Shown: positions 20,906 through 32,166, counted from the stretch's first letter. The stretch: DNA of 64,000 nt from Pseudopyrenochaeta lycopersici (GCA_003313425.1 NHZP01000048.1:124001-188000), one strand, 5' to 3'. Program-made: numbers and translations. The notes: generated by a model from the sequence alone, not told the origin.

Positions 20906-22738
20906 GGTTGGACAGAGAGCTATGGAGATATCGTGTAGACACCGTTGAAAAATATACACTTTCTACAGTGCATATGAAACTTGAAGGCCATTTTTGTATG
21001 ATCGTATTGAATAGCCTGTTGTGCCATCTGGAGTGCGTGGCTTGATGCTCATTTTGGTGTCAGAACATCCAGCGCATCCCTAGAAAGATGACAAGATGGC
21101 GCTATGTGGACAACTGCAAAATCAATCCCATGTCACAGAACTCAATGCAGGCTCATGTTCGCGCATTCTTGCATCCTCGTCACGAGTGTTTCGCTCCTCT
21201 TTAATCTAGAACAGGTTAACCTGATACATACTAGTGCTCCAAAGCCTACGGAATGTTCCCGCGATAAAGGCTTCAGCTGAATAATACTGGGAATATGATT
21301 GCAAATCATTACTTCGAAGGGCTCCAGAATGCGCGTCAATTAAAAAGTTGCAAGTATGGTAGACTAGGTGCCGTGCTTCCGTGTGAAGATCCCATTGCCG
21401 TCAGTTCAGCCTTGAATCGTTGAACGCGTGAAGATTGCCTGTCCACTTATGAAATCCCTGTAAGGCAGCAGACGCGCTACACCAAGCGGCACGACCATGC
21501 GCTTTCAAGCTTTTCTTAGCTGGTCAAGGAAGTCTCGGCACAAAGGGGTGCCACGAACCCCTGTTTAGATTCATAGTCGAACAGTGCGAGTCGGCCTTTT
21601 GAAGAAACAGTACGAAGACCTTGTTGTGGAACTCTGCACGATTTTATAACAGTGGAAAACAGCTTCTAGATGTGGTGCCAGCTTGAGATTTCCAAATTTC
21701 TTTTAGCCTTCAGTGGTAGCTAACTCAGAGGTCGCTGGTCTATGGACAGTGCCACATATATTTGTATGCTGGTGTTGTATTGCATGCAGTACATAAGTAA
21801 AATCTGGTCGTTATCTCTTTCATAACATATATGCGCCGATCATGTTTTATTATGGTAGTGCCTTTGGTGATCTTAATGACTCTATGATCAGGCATGAGGA
21901 GAGCGAGCAAGTGCGCGATTGTTTCTCATACCATCATGCCCGACATCTGAATCGTCATATTTGATAGCATAAAACTAATAGGGGAAACTAATACCACGCT
22001 CCCATATGGATCCATCCAGATAGACTGTAGTGGAGCATCTAAAAACACTCAGATGCCCGTCGGAGAGCATAATCGATAAAGGAATTCCAGATCATGTAAG
22101 CTCAATTGCCCTCCACTAGCAAATCGTCGTTGATATTTCGTCAAACAATCCGCGATGTATTAATATCGATTGCAGGTATTGCGCGGCCTTATTGGCTGGG
22201 TCGCCGTTTTCGAGCATGCACCTTCCTTCCCTAGACTGTTTTAGTTTCGCCTGGTACCAATATCGGGACAATCAGTTTGTTTCCACGCATAGAGCAACCC
22301 ATTCATAGTTCAATAGGAATCAACTAGCTGGTGAGCATCGAGGATATGTGGTTTCAGTACAATTCTGGTTAGTTAGTGGCATTTCTCAGACAGCTGTAGG
22401 CTGAGATTTGGTGGGATGGTCGCAGTAAGATTTTTTGGTCCACATCTTGCCACTGGATAGACTGAAGTTCCTATGCACACCTCATTCTATAGTTGCAAAT
22501 TTGATGGAAGGAGAGGAAATTGGATGTGTCTCTTTACAGTATGTCCCGGTTGGCTAATGGGTTGCAAAGAGGAAGGCTTAAATGTTGATAAATTAATAAG
22601 TGAAGAAAATAAATTTGCAATGTCGTTACCGTTCCACTTTCGAACAGTACTCATCGATGGATTGCGTCGTATAGGTAGCCGCAAAGCCTTCAACATTGCA
22701 TACCGAAGCGATCCGATATGAGAATCTGGGGGCTCACT
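20906..22738. other. Intergenic between convergent genes
   Basis: This 1.8-kb gap separates the ends of the solute-binding-like gene (plus) and the FAD monooxygenase (minus). It has no domain-bearing frame and no clear repeat. Confidence 0.45.
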
Positions 22739-23980
22739 CTAGACATCTTCCCAATCATAATCCGGCAATTTCACTCCATCCTCAGAATCGCTTGGCGCCA
22801 ACTTATATGCTTTTGTTTTGCTCACTAACCACAATACTGAGTCCCTCAGCCTCAATCCCAAAGTCGTCTGGGGAAACGCAATTTGTGGAAATCCTGGTAG
22901 ACGACCGTTGCTCTTAGTGTAGATTGGGCGGAAGATCTCCTCGTAAGTTTCGAGTGCTTTTGGTATGTCATCACCGCTCTGGATCTTCGAGAGCTCGCCG
23001 GCAAGAAAGTAAGCACTCTCAATTGCAAGTGTGGTGCCAATTCCAAAGGTTGCAAAAGCAGCGTCACCCATCACTACAGTTCTTCCATTCGTCCATTTGG
23101 GCAGCGTTACCCGCGCTGCTCTGCTCATGTAGAAGTCATCTGCCTCATCCATTCCTTTGAGTATCCGCTTCGCTTCCCATCCAATACTCTCAAAGTATTT
23201 GTGCAAGATCCGTTTCTGAGCTTCCGGTCCTTGTTCCATAGCTTTTTCGACAGCAGGATCACGTTGCTCATGCGCTGGCATAGTATAGCACATATAAGTG
23301 CCGATAGTGGAAGGGTTCCTATGGGGGCGTGTCATAAGCCCGAGGCCTTTGGGTGCATTGTACCAGTACCAATGGTTTGTATCAGAGGATTGCCGTGGGA
23401 TGCTAAAGTATGCAACATACTGGCCTATGAAATTGTAGCTGTCCTTCCGCGCACGTTCGTCCAATATCATAGAGCGGATCTTTGAGGTGGATCCGTCTGC
23501 GCCCACGACCAGATCAAAATCTGCATCTGCTCCTCTGGCGAAGCTCACTTTTACATTTTTGCTAGTTTGTGTGAGGGAAGTGACGTAATCGCCGTAGATG
23601 TAGCGGACTTTTCGCAGATTCTTTGTCGCATCTAGAAAAAGGCCGCAGAGATCTGCCCGCAAAATCTCATAATCGGCCGTGAATGCTTCACCTTTGCTGA
23701 ATTCTGCGATCGTGCGTCCTGTCGAATCCAGGATTCGTGTGCCTTCTTCAGTAGTACCTCGCGAGCGCACTGCCTCTTCCAGCTTCATTTTTTTAATGAT
23801 CTCAATTGCAGATCCACGGATATCAATCGATTGGCCGGTTGCTCGAGGAACTGGTGAGCGTTCGACGACAGTGATGGATGTGTTGAGGCGTGTTTTGGCC
23901 AACCAGTAGGCAAGGCAAGGACCAGCGATGCCGGCGCCTGAGATGAGCACTTTCAATTGGGGAATGGGAGATACAGACAT
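22739..23980 (-). CDS. FAD-dependent monooxygenase (group A, aromatic hydroxylase-like)
   Basis: Single exon, 413 residues from the ATG at 23980. It shows the FAD-binding GAGIAGPCLAYWLA near residue 16, the ATGQSIDIRG segment, ILRADLCGLFL, the DG motif LVVGADGSTSKIRSM, and the GD motif VVMGDAAFATFGIGTTLAIE. These are diagnostic of single-component flavoprotein hydroxylases that use NAD(P)H and O2 on aromatic or polyketide substrates. No membrane anchor is seen. It faces the short-chain dehydrogenase at 24745 across a 764-bp shared upstream region, so the two may be co-regulated. An in-frame upstream ATG at 24058 would add 26 residues before the FAD strand and is less likely. The substrate is unknown. 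Confidence 0.92.
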   Translation of the reverse strand: MSVSPIPQLKVLISGAGIAGPCLAYWLAKTRLNTSITVVERSPVPRATGQSIDIRGSAIEIIKKMKLEEAVRSRGTTEEGTRILDSTGRTIAEFSKGEAFTADYEILRADLCGLFLDATKNLRKVRYIYGDYVTSLTQTSKNVKVSFARGADADFDLVVGADGSTSKIRSMILDERARKDSYNFIGQYVAYFSIPRQSSDTNHWYWYNAPKGLGLMTRPHRNPSTIGTYMCYTMPAHEQRDPAVEKAMEQGPEAQKRILHKYFESIGWEAKRILKGMDEADDFYMSRAARVTLPKWTNGRTVVMGDAAFATFGIGTTLAIESAYFLAGELSKIQSGDDIPKALETYEEIFRPIYTKSNGRLPGFPQIAFPQTTLGLRLRDSVLWLVSKTKAYKLAPSDSEDGVKLPDYDWEDV

Positions 23981-24744
23981 TCTGTTATTTTGTGAGTAGA
24001 GATCATGATACTGGGCCACATCACTTGTGGCGACTTGCAAGATGTATTTATGCAGCAAGTGCAGCGCTCAAGAGCGGTCGCACACTGGCGATAAGACGCC
24101 GCAGAGGAGATCTGTTGATGTTACTCATGCCGTCATTGACTGTGCCGTCGTGGTTAGCCGTTTGAAGGTAGCATTGATCGATACTGATTTAGCGCTGGCA
24201 GGTTCTATAACCACATGCATGGTGGTACAACCTGGCGTTGACTGGACGCGGGGATCGGAGGTTAGAAGTTCCCGTGGCCAAGCACTGGCCGCTTCGGCAT
24301 TTTCTAAGGCCCCGACCGCCATGCTCCCGAAACAAGTAACTGTACGGAGGTGTCTTTCAAAGGTTCTTGCTGGAATTATGCAAGGCAGAAGCAACGCTAA
24401 GACTTTTTATGCTAACTACTGTATACCGCATTAGGAGTCTGTATAACAGTAACAACAAAAGTCCTTTTTTATTACTCTATCATATTTGTCTCGCTCTAAC
24501 AAATAAGAGTATCTTATTTTTAGAATTTTATTATTTTCTGTTATCCTGAAATAATAAGCAGGCAAAGTATAAATTACTTCCTTACTTTGATGTTCCTAAA
24601 CTTGGCAGAAAAAGCCACATCTTGGCTGAGCGAGAACTTTTGAAAGGCACCTCCGTACCTAGATGTAGAAGGCGGCCTGAACAGCAATAGGAACCTCGAC
24701 TCCATCCCAACTCGCGCCGTACCTGGTGTCCACACCCGGAAAAA
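23981..24744. promoter_or_regulatory. Divergent upstream region shared by the FAD monooxygenase and SDR genes
   Basis: The 764-bp interval lies between two divergent oxidoreductase genes. A strongly AT-rich block occupies about 24430-24590, in contrast to the GC-balanced flanks. I cannot name a specific factor site. Confidence 0.5.
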
Positions 24745-25521
24745 ATGGCTCGCATCTTTATAACCGGCTCATCGGATGGCCTCGGCTCTGTTGTCGCACA
24801 GCGTCTCGTTGCAAATGGACACTCGGTCGTCTTGCATGCACGCAACGCTCAACGTGCAAAAGACGCGACTGCTGCATGTTCCGGCGCAGAGGCAGTCGTG
24901 ACTGGCGACCTGTCTAGCATTTCCGAGACCAAGGAGCTCGCTGATCAAGTCAACAAACTGGGGCCGTTTGACTGTATCATCCACAATGCTGGCCTATACC
25001 GAGGACCATTCCGTAAGACGAGTGATGGCATACCAGCCCTAGCAGCTGTCAACACGGTCGCACCTTTCATCTTAACCGCTCTCATCACACGGCCCAAACG
25101 TTTGATCTTCCTCTCATCGGAAATGCATCAAAGTGGATCCGCAAGTATGGACGACGTTCTCTGGACCCAGCGTGGTGAAAGCAATTACAGCGATAATGCA
25201 GCGTACTGCGCAAGCAAGCTTCACAACGTCATGTTTGCAAAGGCGTTTGCCAGGAAGTGGCCAGAGGTCAAGAGCAATGCATTGGATCCAGGCTGGGTTG
25301 CGACCAAAATGGGTGGTAGCTCTGCACCAGGGAGCATTGATGCAGCGGTGGAGACATATATCATGCTTGCAGAGGGAGAGGAGGAGGATGCGAAGAAGAG
25401 TGGGAGGTACTTTAGGCCGGGCAAGAGGGAGGACAAATCACAGAAGGCAGCAGATGATGAGGAGAAGCAGGATAGGCTGTTGGCGATTTGTGCCGAGGTC
25501 TCTGGCATTGAGATCGCTTGA
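24745..25521 (+). CDS. Short-chain dehydrogenase/reductase
   Basis: Single exon, 258 residues. The nucleotide-binding motif TGSSDGLG lies at residues 7-14, NAG at 81-83, the catalytic Ser in IFLSSEMH (about 124-125) and YCASK with Tyr154 and Lys158. The fold is that of NAD(P)H-dependent oxidoreductases of the SDR family. The C terminus is rich in Glu and Lys and contains a YFRPGK segment. The substrate is not predictable. Its head-to-head arrangement with an FAD monooxygenase is compatible with a two-step oxidation. Confidence 0.92.
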   Translation: MARIFITGSSDGLGSVVAQRLVANGHSVVLHARNAQRAKDATAACSGAEAVVTGDLSSISETKELADQVNKLGPFDCIIHNAGLYRGPFRKTSDGIPALAAVNTVAPFILTALITRPKRLIFLSSEMHQSGSASMDDVLWTQRGESNYSDNAAYCASKLHNVMFAKAFARKWPEVKSNALDPGWVATKMGGSSAPGSIDAAVETYIMLAEGEEEDAKKSGRYFRPGKREDKSQKAADDEEKQDRLLAICAEVSGIEIA

Positions 25522-26274
25522 TCTGGTCCGCAGACCATGTCGTAGGAAAGCGAGCAACTAATTCAACCAAGAGCAGAAACAACACTTCAAAAATAAAAAT
25601 GATCCACATCCCACCGCAGCATGATGAGGTATTTGACGGACTTGGCTCATGGTGGATGAGGACTCTGCATATCATTGCATCCACCGTTACGTGTGCTTCA
25701 CTTCTCTTATGGTATGACTGCGCTGTCGTCTAAAAAGCTCGATTTCAATAGCAGCTCTCACACTCTACACCTACAGGAACGAGGCCAGAGAAGTTGTGCT
25801 GATCTCCACATAATCCTGATATGCGCCATTTGTAACGACAGTTGCACGTCTCAGAATTATTGCATCGTTTTCTAGATGTGAAGAATTTGGTCAGCATGTA
25901 AGTCAGTTTGCATTATTCTTATACACCTCCCATCGCACTGGCTACAGTATCATATCAATTCAAGTCCCAAAATTGTAAAGATGGGAGCATTTTGACCACA
26001 TCGGCTAAATGTACATCGTATCTGCCACCATCGGTGCAAAGGAATCGTGGGGTAATCACCCTTGGCAGTTCGGGCGCCGCGACATACAAATTATTCTCCA
26101 ATTCGGAAACTAGATAGTCATATACAGTCAGAAACCACGATAGGGCACCGGGTAAGATCAGACGCAAGGTAATTCATTCGGACGTCTTCTAGATTGATTG
26201 ACCCGATCATTACCCTCGTGGAGCCCCACATGCGAGATTTCGAAATGTACTTGAAGCGCACACGTCATGAATTA
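25522..26274. other. Intergenic, downstream of the SDR gene up to the Fot1/pogo element
   Basis: No gene is recognised. The last part (to 26274) was probably upstream sequence of the GH30 gene before the transposon moved in, since the element lies between it and that gene. Confidence 0.45.
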
Positions 26275-26375
26275 CTCGGGCCCTTGCGGTCACTGCGTGA
26301 TTTTTCAGAGAAAAAGCCCGTGCAAAGGCACGGGCCTCCTAGCTCAACGATCATCCCTAGCTCAACGATCACGAC
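26275..26375. repeat. Left 101-bp terminal inverted repeat of the Fot1/pogo element
   Basis: Identical to the reverse complement of 28771-28871. It contains a GC-rich hairpin (GCCCGTGC, loop, GCACGGGC; about 26316-26335) and two copies of CTAGCTCAACGATCA in tandem near its inner end. Confidence 0.95.
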
Positions 26376-26435
26376 AACGCGTTTGACGTGTTCATGTACC
26401 CCACCATACAAATTTACGTGTAAAAGTACCTCACT

Positions 26436-28697
26436 ATGTCTAAAAACTACCGTGATTCTGTTGCCAAGATATCTAAAGCAGTGCAAATCCTCCGCTCGAT
26501 GGATAACCCCAACATCGCCGCCTTCGCACGCGACCATAACTTACCCTACCAGAGGCTCAAACGCGCCTATCGAGGCGGCCAAAGCCGCTCTACACGCCCA
26601 TCTACGAATAAGCTTCTTACAGAAGAACAGGAAGCTGCTTTAAAGCGTTTCCTTGACGCGATTGACGATATTGGCTTTGGTATTCATAAGAGTCTCATCA
26701 AACAACAAGCCGATGCCTTGCTAGCAGCGTCTCATCAGGATATTGGCCCACCACGTAGATGTGGCGATCACTGGGCAGAGAGGTGGCTTCAAGCCAATCC
26801 ACAGTACCAAAAGGTAAAGGCGAAGCCTCTTGAGATCCAGAGGAAGCTTGCTCAAGAGCCTGAAGGTATTAAAGCTTGGTTTGAGAAGCTGAAGGCCAAA
26901 ATTGATGAATTGGGAGTTCAACCAGAGGATATCTACAATATGGATGAAACTGGATGCCAGATTGGTGTTGCAAAGGGGAGCTACGTGTACACGCGACTGG
27001 GCAAAGAGGTACCTGTCTATACTATACTATATGGCAAAGTACCAATTCTAATAGGCTCTTAGATCTATATGCCCCACTCGAACAACCGTGAGCTCATATC
27101 GCTCGTAGAGTGTGTGAACGCGAATGGCGACGTACTAGATCCAATGATTATTATCAAATCGAGTACAATCCTTGAAAAATGGATAGATGATCTACCAGAT
27201 CAGTACCTTATTGGCATATCAGATTCAGGATACTCCAACGATGAACTTAGCTTTGAGTGGATTAAGCACTTTAACCTACAGTCTCGGCGGAAGTTGCGTG
27301 GCGTATGGAGAGTTCTCCTACTTGACGGATATGGATCTCATCATACGCGTGAATTTATCCAGTATGCATGGGAGAATCAAATACTCTTATTTACTCTTCC
27401 TCCGCATACGACGCATTTCCTACAGGTACTAGATGTTGGCTGCTTTCAGTCACTAAAATGGTATCACAGTAGGATGCTCCACTGGGCCTCAAGGACGGGC
27501 GCCAAGGAAATAAAGAAGGAGGACTTCTTAGCAACTATCTACCAAATTCGGCGAGAGACCTTTCGCCGAAAGACAATCCTAAGCGGTTGGAGAGCAACTG
27601 GCATCTATCCCTTTCAACCAGAGGTTGTTTTGAAGAAGCTTCGCGACTGGGAGACTACATCTAGCCCACCAAAACGTGTTCGACCAGTGGAATTTGAGGA
27701 TCCTGAAGTCACGCGTCCTCAAACACCTACCTTTAACTCATCAGATCTAGATAAGGATAGTGTTTCATCGAATAGCTCAAGAGATCGGGAACTCCGTTGG
27801 AGCTACAAGGAGACTAGGAACAAGCTCTACAAGCTAAAATGGAGAGAGAGTTGCCCTAAATCAGCTCAAATACCCGTGCTTAAGCCTGGAACTAAAACCT
27901 GGTCAATGCCAAACGATCTACCGACTCTTGAGGCTCAGATGAAAATGATCCGAGGCGTCATCAAGGATACGCTGCCACCATCTCAAGCTATCGATATTGA
28001 GAAGACGCTTATCACTGCTACTGCGTGGGCTGCTACGGCGGAGAGCTTCAGACGTCAACTTGGGCATACGAAGGCGGCCGAGATTGCTCGTGAGGAGCGA
28101 CGGAGGCGTACAAGGCGCAAGCTTACGTTTAAAGGAGGTGTTGTTTACGCTTCAGATGCTCGAGCAATAGTGAAGAAGCGTAAGGAAGATGAGATTACAA
28201 GGCAGGAGAAGGACCTTCAAATACGGAAGGATCGCGAGGCGAGAGTACTTTGTAATAAGTACAAAAGGCTTCTGCCATCAATCCGTGCCGCTGCCTCAAG
28301 GATCCGGAAGAGACATCTCGCTGGAACGCCAATCTTCGTTACGGAAGGACTTGGTCTACTTGATCCTGACGATTGTCAAGCTGCCGCAGCAGTTTGTATG
28401 GAGAAGCTGACTAAACGGGGGCCGTTCAGACCACGCTCTGACCTATCTGAGGATATGCTTACTACGGCAGTGCAACAAGGGCTTGTCACGCGTAGTATCA
28501 ACGATCCTTATAACTCAAAGGTTACAGCTGCTATTAAGGCAAAAGAATGGGAAGAATACTACAGGAACGCTAACAATCGAGCCCTTGATCAGCTAGATAC
28601 ACAGGCTACGGTTGTTGAAAGCGAGCTCGATGATATAAGTAACGACAGCGAGGTTGACTTTGAAATTGAAAGTAGCGATGCAGGAGACTCTAGTTGA
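26436..28697 (+). CDS. Fot1/pogo DDE transposase (two exons)
   Basis: An in-frame TAG at 27060-27062 at first looks like a break, but a 54-bp intron (27009-27062, donor GTACCT, acceptor TCTTAG) removes it in phase and restores LGKE followed by IYMPHSNNREL, as in related transposases. The product is about 735 residues. The N-terminal psq-like helix-turn-helix (MDNPNIAAFARDHNLPYQRL) and a CENP-B-like DNA-binding region (GDHWAERWLQ) come first. The DDE core has YNMDETGCQIG, LLLDGYGSHHT and LQVLDVGCFQSLK, giving the three catalytic Asp residues. The C-terminal third is Lys/Arg-rich, with GATGIYPFQP-like GWRATGIYPFQP before it. It would mobilise this element. Alternative: the TAG is a true stop and the element is dead; the splice phase and restored motif argue against that. 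Confidence 0.88.
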
Positions 28698-28770
28698 CAT
28701 ATTGTATCAATTTGCGCGACATTAGTACTTTATTTCCTATATAAATTTGTATGAGAGTTGAAGCACCTGC

Positions 28771-28871
28771 GTCGTGATCGTTGAGCTAGGGATGATCGTT
28801 GAGCTAGGAGGCCCGTGCCTTTGCACGGGCTTTTTCTCTGAAAAATCACGCAGTGACCGCAAGGGCCCGAG
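28771..28871. repeat. Right 101-bp terminal inverted repeat of the Fot1/pogo element
   Basis: Perfect inverted copy of 26275-26375, including the GC-rich hairpin. It now forms the proximal upstream sequence of the GH30 gene. Confidence 0.95.
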
Positions 28872-28904
28872 TAGGAGTGCCAGGTTCTATTCGAAAACTT
28901 CAAG

Positions 28905-30416
28905 ATGTCTTTCACACTCTCGGGTCTTTTGACCCTCGCAACTCTACCCCTTCTCGTCTCCGCTGCGCCATCCCTGGAAACTCGCCAATCGCAACAAAAG
29001 ATTACCATTGACCTTAATAGGAAATACCAAACAATCGATGGTTTTGGCTTCAGTGGTGCTTTTCAGCGCGCCAATTTAATCGTGAAGCTGCAAGCTCCAA
29101 AGCAGCGCGGAGTGCTTGATCTGCTCTTCAACACGACGACAGGCGCAGGCTTCACCATTGTGCGCAATGGTATCGGATCAACACCTAACAGTAACAATGA
29201 CTATATGAATACGATTTTGCCCAAATGTCCGAGTACGCCGGCGGAAGTGACAGTTGATTATTCGGGATATGTATGGGATGGGAAAGATAGCGGCCAGCTA
29301 TTTCTCAGCCAGAAAGCACAAGAGTATGGCGTCAAGACTTTTTATGCGAATGCATGGAGCGCACCCGGATGTATGAAGACGAATAATCAAGACACAAACG
29401 GCGGGCAACTGTGCGGAGTATGTTCTTAACATTCTTTGAGCCTGAATCTTGAGGCAAAATGCTGATACAATAGACAGCTCTCAGGGACTAACTGCCGCTC
29501 TGGTGACTGGAAGCAAGCATATGCAAATTATCTTGTCGCCTACATCAATTTCTATGCCTCTGCTGGCGTCAAAGTTACGCATCTTGGTTTCCTCAACGAG
29601 CCAGACTACTCCACCTCGTACGCTTCGATGCAATCCTCTGGCACACAAGCTGCTGAATTCATCAAAATTTTACGTCCCACACTCGACCGCGCGAACCTTA
29701 CGTCGGTAGGGATTAACTGCTGCGAAGCTACCGGATGGAATGTAGCCTCGCAACACGCTCAGCAGATTGTATCCGCTGGTGCAGAGTCATTGGTCTACGC
29801 TATAACCTCTCATGAGTATACCTCACGCATCAGTGGGACTATGCGCACAAACGCACGTGTCTGGCAGTCCGAGTACTCCGATCTCAACGGCGGTTGGAGC
29901 ACAGCATGGTACTCCAATGGCGGCGCCGGCGATGGCTTCACTTGGGCAAACACAGTCTTCAACGGCATCGTCAACTCGAATTTGTCTGCTTACATTTTCT
30001 GGGAAGGTGTTCAAGACCGTGCAACAAACAACAACAATAACGAAAAGCTTATTCTTGTCGATGGCCAGACATACCAGGTCAGCAAGCGCCTTTGGGCTTT
30101 TGCGCAGTTCCGTATCGTCAGGCCAGGTGCTGTCCGTGTTGGCGCTTCAGGTGGCTCGAATATCAAATCTTCTGCGTTCATGAATGCAGATGGAAGCGTT
30201 GCGGTGGTCATCATCAACTCTGCCACCAGTGCACAGAATGTCGGTATAGCACTCTCGGGTTACCCTTCGGTGCAAGCGTGGTATACGGATAATACGCACG
30301 ATATGAGCACTACGACGGTCACTGTGGGCAGTGATGGAACGGCGAGTGCGAGTGTGCCAGGTCGTGGTATGATCAGTTTTCTGTTCAAGAAAGCGGAGAC
30401 TAGCCCGGCGTTATAG
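28905..30416 (+). CDS. Secreted GH30 glycoside hydrolase (fungal xylanase-type, subfamily 7-like)
   Basis: Exons 28905-29417 and 29478-30416 give 483 residues. The first about 20 residues form a signal peptide (LLTLATLPLLVSAAP). Family landmarks are YQTIDGFGFSGAFQRAN near 42-58, FYANAWSAPGCMKTN near 146-160, acid/base Glu212 in FLNEPDYS and nucleophile Glu303 in WQSEYSD, followed by the C-terminal beta domain. GH30 enzymes of this fungal type act on glucuronoxylan or release xylobiose. The intron acceptor was set at 29477, so that LCG joins LSGTNCRSGDW. The Fot1/pogo element has pushed the original upstream region 2.6 kb away, so expression may be reduced or changed although the coding part is intact. 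Confidence 0.92.
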
Positions 30417-31202
30417 AAACCAAATATTTATCAGATATTGTAGATATGGAGGAGAGTAAACTTGTTGAGGCAAATTTATCAGTGCGATTGATTGTATTTC
30501 CATTGTAGCATGATATACTTCTTCGTTACTAAAGCTTCATAATTGTTGCATCGGTTTAATAGAGGGTGGCTATCCTACGCCTGAAATGCGGTCATACACC
30601 ATGAGTTGGGTCGATCAATTCAGTTCATCCGCAGAAGAAGTTGCAGCACTAAGAGCGTCCTGGCCCAAAGAGAGCGATGACCGAAACTCCTTGACAGAAC
30701 TGTAGAACAGCCTTAGAATTGACGAGATGACTAAATAAGCCTTTACCATTCAGATAAGATGGGTTGGTGGCTCTATATGGTGACATTCTAGTCCTTGAGC
30801 ACGGTAGAGTACACAATTTTATCTATGGCTGACAACCTTTCTAATTGCCGGGGCTGGCCCCATTGAAATGGCATCTTGCAAAGAATGCAAAGAAATGAGG
30901 ATATGAATTTCGAACCGAACACCGTACAAGTTGAACGTGAGTATGAGCTGAATAATTCTGGCTAACACATTATTGGTTAATCTCTGACGAATCTGATCAT
31001 GACAACGACATAGGTTCAATTCTAGCAAAAGCTCAGTAGCCTGTTTGGCGCTGCGCACAAATGTTGACCAATTTTATCTACAAACAAAGAAGGACTTGGC
31101 ATGAGTGTTTGACCGTGCTTCTAATAAAAATTCATTCCTGAGTTGAAGCCGCTTCAATTTGCTGTGCCTGGAGCAAGCTATCATGTTCTGTCGATTCACA
31201 TT
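30417..31202. other. Intergenic between convergent genes
   Basis: 786 bp between the ends of the GH30 gene and the cysteine-rich protein gene. Nothing recognisable. Confidence 0.5.
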
Positions 31203-32166
31203 CTAGAGAATGGAATATATGGCAAATGCTAAGAGCATCCCTTGGACCCTCCACGACCAAACAACCCCACGTGCAGCAATGCTGGGTGTTGCAATGACCG
31301 TCTCTCGTACTGTAGTTACTGCCTGGCTCGTCGTACTAGGAACACATGTCCCTGCTGACTGGCATGTGTAGCCACGCTCACAGCAAACCGTTCCACAGCA
31401 TTTGCTACCGCCTTTGCAGCAAACATTTCCACAGCATTCTTCAGAGTACAAGTCGCAACAGCCGCCGTTTTTGCAGCATTGGCTGAGGCCTGAACAAGCC
31501 CTGCCAGGCTCGGTGCAACATACTCCCCCTGGCATAAAGTCAGCAACAATGGCATAGTTCAGAGCATGTGTGATAAGGGTGGAGGCAGTCGTACAAACAC
31601 ATGTAGTGCCGCCGCATGTTACGTATCCTTTGTTCACAGGGCAGCATGATTGTATGTTGTTGGCCATGACGCACTGTACGCAAATATTAGCATGGGACAA
31701 CACCGAAGACGAGCAGGAGGACTACTTACAGATTCTCCTCCAGCACAGCATCCTTGCGCCGGCAGTCCGTTACACTTCCAGTCTTAGTTACAGCCTCATA
31801 GACCTCACGCCATACATACACATGATTGCCCTGGGTCGCAAACATAGTTCTGTGCCGAGGCCGTGTAGCACTGGAGTGCTGATACGAGCATTTAGCCGGG
31901 GTTCACAGAAGACGAGAGAGAAGAAAAAACAGCACAAGATGGCAACATCATCACGTACAGTTTTGCCTTTGCAACAAGCTTCCCGAAGACAAGTTTGGGG
32001 AAAATTCAAGTTGTGGTAATTGTTCGAAAATAGCCGGTTCTGCGTAGGGTTTTCGTGGAGTCCAGTGGAGTATTTCCGATGACCATTCGGAAGGCGGGCT
32101 CTGAGGCTCCGAGGAGGCTTGAACTGTTATGGTAAGCACGAAACACAGGGCTACAGAGACACGCAT
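31203..32166 (-). CDS. Cysteine-rich secreted protein, probably GPI-anchored (four exons)
   Basis: The last exon (31673-31203) is dense in paired cysteines (CCKNGGCCDLYSEECCGNVC, then KCCGTVCCERGYTC) and ends in a Ser/Thr-rich linker and a hydrophobic tail (VQGMLLAFAIYSIL), as in GPI-anchored proteins. Upstream exons, placed by splice motifs and Cys pattern, give CYTASAQNYVCDPGQS and WKCNGLPAQGCCAGGES. The first exon starts at 32166 with a signal peptide (VALCFVLTITVQASS). The CC-rich spacing resembles granulin-like or chitin-binding-like fungal surface proteins, but I cannot assign a named family. Such proteins may be wall components or effectors. Boundaries of the two small middle exons (about 31730-31880) are approximate. 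Confidence 0.65.

Larger units (their letters stand above)
26275..28871 (+). mobile_element. Complete Fot1/pogo (Tc1-mariner superfamily) transposon, 2,597 bp
   Basis: Perfect 101-bp terminal inverted repeats (26275-26375 and 28771-28871) begin CTCGGGCCCTTGCGG and are flanked by TA on both sides (26273-26274 and 28872-28873), as expected for Tc1/mariner elements. Inside is one full-length transposase gene. The lack of any mismatch between the long repeats suggests a recent insertion or recent gene conversion. The right end lies 33 bp before the GH30 start codon. Confidence 0.95.

Noticed and set aside
27009..27062. In-frame TAG in the Fot1/pogo transposase taken as a nonsense mutation
   Set aside because: A 54-bp GT-AG intron ends exactly at this TAG, keeps the phase and restores the conserved LGKE-IYMPHSNNREL junction.
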